Assembly: GCA_021827245.1 (NCBI GenBank)
Contig: JAKAWN010000310.1
Location: forward strand, 1 to 8,229
DNA: 8,229 nt
Direction: 5' to 3'
Origin: Acidobacteriota bacterium
Lineage (GTDB): Bacteria; Acidobacteriota; Terriglobia; UBA7540
This document shows, in pieces, positions 1 to 5,142 of the stretch. How positions within the stretch are numbered: the stretch's first letter is position 1; every line of letters begins with the position of its first letter. The notes under the pieces are model-generated. The model was not told the DNA's origin. It saw only the letters and a list, made by a program, of their open reading frames with translations, and did no database searches. A program made the position numbers and the translations under genes.

Positions 1-113
1 CTCGTCACCGAGGATTGATCGATATGCAGCTTTTTGGCGGCCCGCGCGATGTTGCCCTCTTGCGCCACCACCAGAGCGCAGATCAACTCCTGCATCGTGT
101 ACGGAGGAAACAC
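1..113 (-). CDS. LysR-family transcriptional regulator, N-terminal part only (cut by window edge)
   Basis: The minus strand reads 37 codons, starting M-F-P-P-Y-T-M-Q-E-L, before the window ends. The segment with ALVVAQEGNIARAAKKLHI followed by DQSSVT has the spacing and residues of the LysR-type winged helix-turn-helix: a hydrophobic first helix, then the A-R-A-A-K-K-L-H turn and the start of the recognition helix. I chose the GTG start at 113 because AGGAAGG lies 6 nt upstream of it; an in-frame ATG at 95 is possible but has no clear Shine-Dalgarno. An in-frame stop at 126-128 bounds the upstream side. LysR regulators are commonly divergent from a gene they control, and this one is divergent from the DUF6259-type gene at 496. 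The effector domain is outside the window, so the ligand cannot be inferred. Confidence 0.85.
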   Translation of the reverse strand, partial: MFPPYTMQELICALVVAQEGNIARAAKKLHIDQSSVT

Positions 114-229
114 TCTGCACCTTCCTCAACCACCAACTCTGGGCAGTACATTCATCGGCAACAAACATCGGACGCAATTCCTCAGTACGTGCAACGTTTC
201 TGATCCTGACGTCGGGGTATTTTTTTGGA

Positions 230-243
230 TGAGACCGGTCTCT
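230..243. promoter_or_regulatory. LacI-type operator candidate, upstream site
   Basis: TGAGACCGGTCTCT contains the perfect 12-bp palindrome GAGACCGGTCTC (231-242) centred on CG. This fits the general LacI-family operator pattern, a palindrome with a central CG and a leading TG. It lies about 100 bp upstream of the predicted -35 element of the gene at 496. No LacI-family gene is visible in the window, so the repressor would be encoded elsewhere. Confidence 0.55.
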
Positions 244-291
244 AAAAGTTCTCTCATTGCGTGCGATCTGTTTACGTAAAGTGCAAATTAT

Positions 292-313
292 TTTATCGCC
301 ATTCAACGATAAA
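292..313. promoter_or_regulatory. Perfect inverted repeat, possible LysR binding site
   Basis: TTTATCG, an 8-nt spacer and CGATAAA form a perfect 7-bp inverted repeat. Its centre (302.5) lies about 77 bp upstream of the predicted transcription start near 379. LysR-family recognition sites are usually interrupted dyads in roughly this position, and a LysR gene is divergent here. The spacing does not give an exact T-N11-A box, so the assignment is tentative. Confidence 0.4.
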
Positions 314-342
314 TGTCTTAAAATTCGTAACTTCGACAGGTA

Positions 343-372
343 TTGACAGTACCGATTTCTGAGTAGTATTAT
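343..372 (+). promoter_or_regulatory. Predicted sigma-70 promoter for the gene at 496
   Basis: A consensus -35 hexamer TTGACA (343-348) is followed, after 18 bp, by TATTAT (367-372), one base from the TATAAT consensus at its fourth position. An overlapping alternative -10, TAGTAT (364-369), would give 15-bp spacing. Transcription should start near 379, leaving a leader of about 116 nt. An AT-rich block lies just upstream. Confidence 0.6.
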
Positions 373-386
373 CTGCTCGTTACTGG

Positions 387-400
387 TGGAATCGGTCTCT
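387..400. promoter_or_regulatory. LacI-type operator candidate, downstream site
   Basis: TGGAATCGGTCTCT matches the upstream candidate at 230-243 in 11 of 14 positions, including the leading TG, the central CG and the whole right half CGGTCTCT. The left half is degenerate. It lies just downstream of the predicted transcription start, a position where a bound repressor would block promoter clearance. Confidence 0.45.
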
Positions 401-444
401 CTTAATGACTTTCTGGAATTCTGAAGGTTGCAAGAATCTGCCGC

Positions 445-465
445 GCTTTGCATTAGGAATGCAGC
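445..465 (+). other. Small leader hairpin
   Basis: TGCATT (449-454), a 3-nt AGG loop and AATGCA (458-463) can form a 6-bp stem, extended by a GC/GC step across a two-base TT bulge. It lies in the predicted 5' leader, about 30 nt upstream of the start codon. It has no U-run and does not cover the ribosome-binding site, so a role is uncertain. Confidence 0.25.
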
Positions 466-495
466 ACTTCCTCTGACGCAACGGATAGGAGAACG

Positions 496-2691
496 ATGGA
501 CAGAAGAGCATTCAATAAACTGACCGGGCTGGCCGCGATGGGCGTCTTGTCAAGAAACGTGGAGTTGAGCGCGGAACGGGCTGTCTTCCCTGCGAGTGCC
601 GAGATATATCCGACAGCGCAATCCGCTCCTCCCGAAGATGTCGTACTGGAGGACAAGGAGATCCTCGTTGCCTTCGATTCTGCCTCAGGCGCTCTGACTC
701 GCTTTCACCGCAAGTCCACCCAGTGGACGATCCAAAGGCGTCCGGAGTTGGGGGTCTCCTTTCGCCTATTCGCTCCTTTGCCTCACCGTCGCGACAACTT
801 TGTCCTTGGCCAGAAGCAGCGCGCAACCAAGGTGGAAAAGATTTCGGACCACCAGGTGCGCCTGGAATGGAAGAACCTCCTCAGCGAACATGGCGGCGTA
901 TTGCCGATGATCTTTACCGCCATTGTGAGCTTGCAAAATGGCGCCCTGACTTTCGACAGCACGCTGGTCAATGACTCGCCGCTGGTGGTGGAGACCATCG
1001 ACTATCCCTACTTCGGAGACCTCAATTCGCCTACGCGCGACACGCCGATGCAGAGCGAGCATATGTGGTACGACAATCTGGTGGGCGATGGGCTCTACCC
1101 TCATTTCAACAATGAGAAGGGTTACTGGGGTGTGGATTTCCCGACCAAGACCATTGACTCCAAACAGAGTCTCTTCTGCCTGATCCAAACTCCTCAGCAA
1201 GGCATCTACGTCGAGATGCACGATCCCACCCAGCCGTATTTGCTGCAATACACCTTCGAGCAGCATCCTGGCGTGCTCTACGATGCAACTGTTCCTCGGC
1301 AAGATGAAATTTCCGGTGTTCCGGTACACTTGGAATTCCGCACATGCCATTTTGTTTTCGCTCATCCTCATTCGACCAAAAAACTGGCTCCGGTGGTGTT
1401 GCGGTGCTATAGCGGCGACTGGCATGCGGGCGTGGATTTATACAAGCAATGGCGCGCGACGTGGTTCCAAAAACCGCATATCGCTGCCTGGGTGATGGGC
1501 GTCAATTCCTGGCAGCAGTTGCAGATCAATGCGCCGGAAGAGGATTACACCATCCCTTATCGCAACCTGAAAAAATACATCAATGAATGCGCGAGCAACG
1601 GTGTGGGCGCGATCCAACTGGTAGGCTGGAACCATGGCGGCCAGGACCGCGGCGACCCTTCCCAGGACATCGATCCAGGGCTGGGCACATGGCAGGAATT
1701 GCATGATGCCATCGTCTACGCCCAAGGCAAGGGCGTGAAGATGATTCTGTTTGCCAAACTGAACTGGGCCGACATGACGACGGAATGGTTCAAGAAGGAG
1801 CTGTATAAGTACGCGGCCACCGACCTGTATGGCATTCCTTACCAAACCGGAGGCTACAGTTATTTTACGCCGACCCAACTGGCCGGCATCAACAATCGGC
1901 GCCGCGAGGTGATGGATTTTCTCGATCCCACCTATCGCGACATCGCTACACGGGAGTTTCAAAAAATCCTGGCCCTCGGTGCCGCTGGCTGGCTCTTCGA
2001 TGAAGTCTGCCACCATGGCCCGGTGGAATACTCTTTCAGTCCAAACCACGGATATGCGCCGCCCGGATATATTTACAATGGCGATCTTCCAATGTCCCGG
2101 CAATTGCGCGCCGCCGCCGACAAAGTAAACCCTGACTTTATCTTCTCCGGTGAAGGGCCGCAGGACTGGCTGATGCAGTATTACCCGGTCTCTTATTTTC
2201 GCATCGGCAAAGATTCGAGGCCGGTTGCGCGCTATATTGATCCGCAGGCTCCGCTGATGGTCGCTGTCACCGGCTTTGATGACCGCGAGATGTTGAACCT
2301 GATCCTGCTGAATCGCTACATCATCAGCTATGAGCCATATAACTTCAAAGGCCAACTCACAGATTTTCCGCTGACACTCGAATATGGCAAAAAGATTGAT
2401 GCTCTGCGGCAAAAGTATAAGTCCTATCTATGGGATGCCGAGTTCCACGACACGCTGGGGGCGGAGGTGAGCAGCGACGGCGTGCATGTCTATTCGGTAT
2501 TTGTCACTGCGACAGGAAAGCGCGCTGTGGTGGTGGTCAACCACGAATCCCGCAGGCCGATCATTGCCCGGGTGAAGCTGCCTCATCCTGGCAAGCTGGC
2601 TGTGGTGACGCCGGAGAAACCGGAGATGGAATCGACGTCCGGAACGATCAAAGTTCCGGCTCGCTCCGCAGCGGTAGTTCTGGAGCGGTAA
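496..2691 (+). CDS. Tat-exported glycoside-hydrolase-like TIM-barrel protein (DUF6259 type)
   Basis: This 731-residue protein begins with a Tat-like signal: D-R-R-A-F-N-K (2-8), a short hydrophobic stretch LTGLAAMGVLS (9-19) and a possible A-S-A cleavage motif (33-35). Residues about 45-325 look like a beta-sandwich, with mixed strands such as EILVAFDSASGALTRF resembling the N-terminal domain of clan GH-D-like enzymes. Residues about 330-630 look like a TIM barrel, with strand/loop motifs IQLVGWNHGG, VKMILFAKLNW, GWLFDEVC and FIFSGEG. D502, E503 and E553 sit at strand ends where catalytic acids are expected. A small C-terminal beta domain (about 640-731) ends with VPARSAAVVLE. The overall pattern recalls DUF6259, a glycosidase-like family whose substrate I cannot name. 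AGGAG four bases upstream supports the ATG at 496. The gene is convergent with the GH92 gene, and its promoter region carries operator candidates. That it is a carbohydrate-active enzyme is likely; the exact family and substrate are inference. Confidence 0.75.
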   Translation: MDRRAFNKLTGLAAMGVLSRNVELSAERAVFPASAEIYPTAQSAPPEDVVLEDKEILVAFDSASGALTRFHRKSTQWTIQRRPELGVSFRLFAPLPHRRDNFVLGQKQRATKVEKISDHQVRLEWKNLLSEHGGVLPMIFTAIVSLQNGALTFDSTLVNDSPLVVETIDYPYFGDLNSPTRDTPMQSEHMWYDNLVGDGLYPHFNNEKGYWGVDFPTKTIDSKQSLFCLIQTPQQGIYVEMHDPTQPYLLQYTFEQHPGVLYDATVPRQDEISGVPVHLEFRTCHFVFAHPHSTKKLAPVVLRCYSGDWHAGVDLYKQWRATWFQKPHIAAWVMGVNSWQQLQINAPEEDYTIPYRNLKKYINECASNGVGAIQLVGWNHGGQDRGDPSQDIDPGLGTWQELHDAIVYAQGKGVKMILFAKLNWADMTTEWFKKELYKYAATDLYGIPYQTGGYSYFTPTQLAGINNRRREVMDFLDPTYRDIATREFQKILALGAAGWLFDEVCHHGPVEYSFSPNHGYAPPGYIYNGDLPMSRQLRAAADKVNPDFIFSGEGPQDWLMQYYPVSYFRIGKDSRPVARYIDPQAPLMVAVTGFDDREMLNLILLNRYIISYEPYNFKGQLTDFPLTLEYGKKIDALRQKYKSYLWDAEFHDTLGAEVSSDGVHVYSVFVTATGKRAVVVVNHESRRPIIARVKLPHPGKLAVVTPEKPEMESTSGTIKVPARSAAVVLER

Positions 2692-2739
2692 GCGGTTCGA
2701 CGCCGCAAGACATTCTCTGGGATCTCCACCTTTATGCCA

Positions 2740-5091
2740 TCAGAACTTTTTCGTGCTTAACGATAGAGGTGCGTCTTCCACGGAAGCCCCCCAGGACTCG
2801 TTGGGGGAGTCGCCTAACTGGAAGTGCAGCGTGCCGCCGCGGCGAATGTCCTGAAACGCTATCCAGTTGCGGCGGTACGGATGACTGTTCCATTGGACCT
2901 GTTGAATATACGGTGTCGTCTCCGGGTTCGCTGAAGTTTGAATGACAAATGTCTTGCCCGGATACGGAGCATGAAGGTGGACGACAATCCGGGGAAATAA
3001 CGGGCTGACCAGTTCATATGCCAGGCTGGCTGGATCGATCGAATAGATTCCCATCATGCCCATCACCCCCCAGGAGGACATGGCGCCGGCATCGTCATTG
3101 CCGGGAACGCCGTCGGGGCTTTCGGTGTACGTCTCCGTCAAAGCCCGGCGCACTACGCGCTGGCTTTCCCACGGCTTGCCGGAGAAGTTGAATTCAAACG
3201 GAGCTTCTAAATCTGTTTCATTGTAAGGATTGTAGTATTGGGGATACCAGCCCGGCGTTTTATAGTCAAAAAAATCTGTGAGCCGCCGATTGAAGCGGTC
3301 ACGTCCGACAACCTGAATCAGCCACGCCATGTCCGAGGGCGCCAGCCACTGGTAATGCCACCCGGAGCCCTCGATGAATCCGTGCCCGTTATGGGCGGGA
3401 TCGAATCCCTGTACCCATTCGCCGTTTGCATTGCGGGGGCGGAAGAACCCGTCTTCCGGGTCGAAGACATTGCGAACGTAGAGTGCGCGTCTATAGAGCA
3501 TCTTTGCATCGTTTGTCTTGCCCAGGGCTATGGCCAGGCGATAGAGAGACGCATCTGCAATAGCGTCCTCCTGAATCTGTGAGACTGAGCCATACCTGAT
3601 TTTATCATTGGGCACATAATGGACTTTGTTGATCCATTCCATCCCGGCCTGGCCGGTATATGGGCGTCCTTTCGGAGGAGCTTGCGTGGCATCGAGCAGC
3701 ATTCCCTGCCATGCGGTTCCTATGTCAAAGCCGTGCAGACCGTCGAGCCATGCAGTGCATAAGACCGTGGTGAGCGGGCTGCCGGCCATTATGTTCGTAT
3801 AGTGATTGATCTGCGGCCAGCGACCGATCCAGCCTCCCTGCTGGTACATCTGCACAATGGATTGAGCCATATCCTCCATCCGGCGCGGTTCAATTAGCGC
3901 AAGCAAAGGCATTTGGCTGCGATAGATGTCCCAGCCGGAATAGTTGGCGTAGATCAGGTGTCCAGGGGGAGCGTGATGGACTTTACCGTCAAATCCTATA
4001 TAACGTCGGTCGGAGTCGCTGAAGATGCTGGGCATCAACAGGCTGTGATAGAGCGCAGTGTAAAACACTGTGCGGCTAGTCGGAGTACCTCCTGAAATGT
4101 TGATAACGTCCAGCGTCTGGTTCCATTTCGCTCTGGCCTGACGGCGTATCGTAGCAAAGGACTTACCGGCGGCCTCGACGTGGACATTGTTTTCGGCACC
4201 AGCTAAATCGACATAGGAAATGCCAATCTGTACTGTGATGGCTTGTGGGTGGGTTGTTGTAGGCCAAGTGGCGTAGGCCCCAATCCATTGACCTTGGCTG
4301 GTCTGGCTTACCACACGATTTTCTGTAGCAAGCGTTTCTGGAGCCTCGCCAAGAGTTCCTCCCCAAGTTCCGAACGAGGAAAACGGCCGATTGAAGTGCA
4401 TGGCAAAGTAGATCTTATAGGTTTGTCGATTACCGCAGAAAATCCTGTTCACCACATAGCCATCGATTTGGCGGTCGCCAACCACCCGCACATGTGCCGC
4501 GATCGTATCGTTCAGCGTGTGGCTGATCGGAACCAGAATGTTTGCCGGTTTTCCCGCCGGAAAGGAAAACCGCGCGATGCCGGCGCGGTTCGTTGCGGTA
4601 AGTTCGGCATTGATATCCCAGCGTGATAAGCGCACCCGATAATATCCCGGTTCGGCCGTTTCCTGGCTGTGCGAATAAGACGACTGAAAATCGCTCACCT
4701 GGGTATGGATCGGGCCAGTGGTCGCAGTAAAAAACACATCGCCTTCGTTCGCACATCCCACGCCGCTCAGATGAGTCATGCTGAAGCCCTGGATTGAGTG
4801 CTGAAAATCGTGGTACCCATAACCGTGATTTTCTGTATCTGGGCTGAGCTGCACCATGCCAAATGGGAGCGTTGGGCCCGGAAAGAGATTGATGCTGCCA
4901 CCGGGTCCGCGTCCAGTGCCGATTAACGGATTCACGCTATCTGCTGGGCCAACCATCTGGGCAAACAAAGCAGCCGCGGTCATAAACACGAAGCCGAGCA
5001 GTGGCAACCTGAAGAATTTCCGGGGAAAAGCAGAATCTGCAGGGCATTTTCCTGAATTTCGATGGCGGAAGTACAGAGATGGAGTATGCAT
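2740..5091 (-). CDS. GH92 family alpha-mannosidase, secreted
   Basis: This 783-residue protein is a typical-length GH92 exo-alpha-mannosidase; the family removes terminal alpha-linked mannose with inversion and needs calcium. The order of family motifs is complete: VNPLIGTG (53-60), the LPFGMVQLSPDT block (75-86), FSMTHLSGVGC (103-113), PGYYRVRL (148-155), FYTALYHSLLMPS (343-355), NYSGWDIYRSQMPLL (383-397), FIEGSGWHYQW (572-582) and GVPGNDDAGAMSSW (661-674). E574 corresponds to the expected general acid and D666/D667 to the conserved base motif. A Sec signal peptide ends around FMTAAALFAQ (36-45), preceded by an unusually long basic n-region. GAGGAAG about 5 nt upstream of the ATG at 5091 supports that start. 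The gene follows the GH79-like gene by 51 bp on the same strand, so they are probably co-transcribed. Linkage preference (alpha-1,2, 1,3, 1,4 or 1,6) cannot be read from the sequence. Confidence 0.93.
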   Translation of the reverse strand: MHTPSLYFRHRNSGKCPADSAFPRKFFRLPLLGFVFMTAAALFAQMVGPADSVNPLIGTGRGPGGSINLFPGPTLPFGMVQLSPDTENHGYGYHDFQHSIQGFSMTHLSGVGCANEGDVFFTATTGPIHTQVSDFQSSYSHSQETAEPGYYRVRLSRWDINAELTATNRAGIARFSFPAGKPANILVPISHTLNDTIAAHVRVVGDRQIDGYVVNRIFCGNRQTYKIYFAMHFNRPFSSFGTWGGTLGEAPETLATENRVVSQTSQGQWIGAYATWPTTTHPQAITVQIGISYVDLAGAENNVHVEAAGKSFATIRRQARAKWNQTLDVINISGGTPTSRTVFYTALYHSLLMPSIFSDSDRRYIGFDGKVHHAPPGHLIYANYSGWDIYRSQMPLLALIEPRRMEDMAQSIVQMYQQGGWIGRWPQINHYTNIMAGSPLTTVLCTAWLDGLHGFDIGTAWQGMLLDATQAPPKGRPYTGQAGMEWINKVHYVPNDKIRYGSVSQIQEDAIADASLYRLAIALGKTNDAKMLYRRALYVRNVFDPEDGFFRPRNANGEWVQGFDPAHNGHGFIEGSGWHYQWLAPSDMAWLIQVVGRDRFNRRLTDFFDYKTPGWYPQYYNPYNETDLEAPFEFNFSGKPWESQRVVRRALTETYTESPDGVPGNDDAGAMSSWGVMGMMGIYSIDPASLAYELVSPLFPRIVVHLHAPYPGKTFVIQTSANPETTPYIQQVQWNSHPYRRNWIAFQDIRRGGTLHFQLGDSPNESWGASVEDAPLSLSTKKF

Positions 5092-5142
5092 GACGGCTTC
5101 CTCAGTATTCCAACGGCTCAGGCTGCCCGGGATAGCACTTCT

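Larger units (their letters stand above)
114..495. other. Regulatory intergenic region between divergent genes
   Basis: This 382-bp stretch has no convincing gene; its short open frames are shadows. It contains two LacI-type operator candidates (230-243 and 387-400), an inverted repeat (292-313), a sigma-70 promoter (343-372), an AT-rich block at about 284-330 that could act as an UP element, and a small leader hairpin (445-465). A further perfect 10-bp palindrome, TTTACGTAAA, lies at 271-280 and may be another protein-binding site. I could not identify a convincing promoter for the minus-strand LysR gene. Confidence 0.7.

Noticed and set aside
34..279. Short plus-strand frames at the left edge
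   Set aside because: They overlap the LysR helix-turn-helix coding sequence on the other strand and run through the regulatory region without recognisable protein features.
766..1425. A 219-residue minus-strand open frame
   Set aside because: Also antisense to the gene at 496, with composition typical of a codon-bias shadow.
1438..2412. A 324-residue minus-strand open frame opposite the DUF6259-type gene
   Set aside because: It is antisense to a well-supported enzyme gene, has no recognisable motif, and no ribosome site was evident.
2692..2739. Possible bidirectional terminator between the convergent genes
   Set aside because: Only a weak 4-bp GCGG/CCGC pairing (2692-2706) is present and no T-run follows on either strand, so no terminator is called.
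5092..5142. Promoter between the GH79-like and GH92 genes
   Set aside because: No -35/-10 pair is visible in the 51-bp gap; it holds only a Shine-Dalgarno for GH92, which supports co-transcription.
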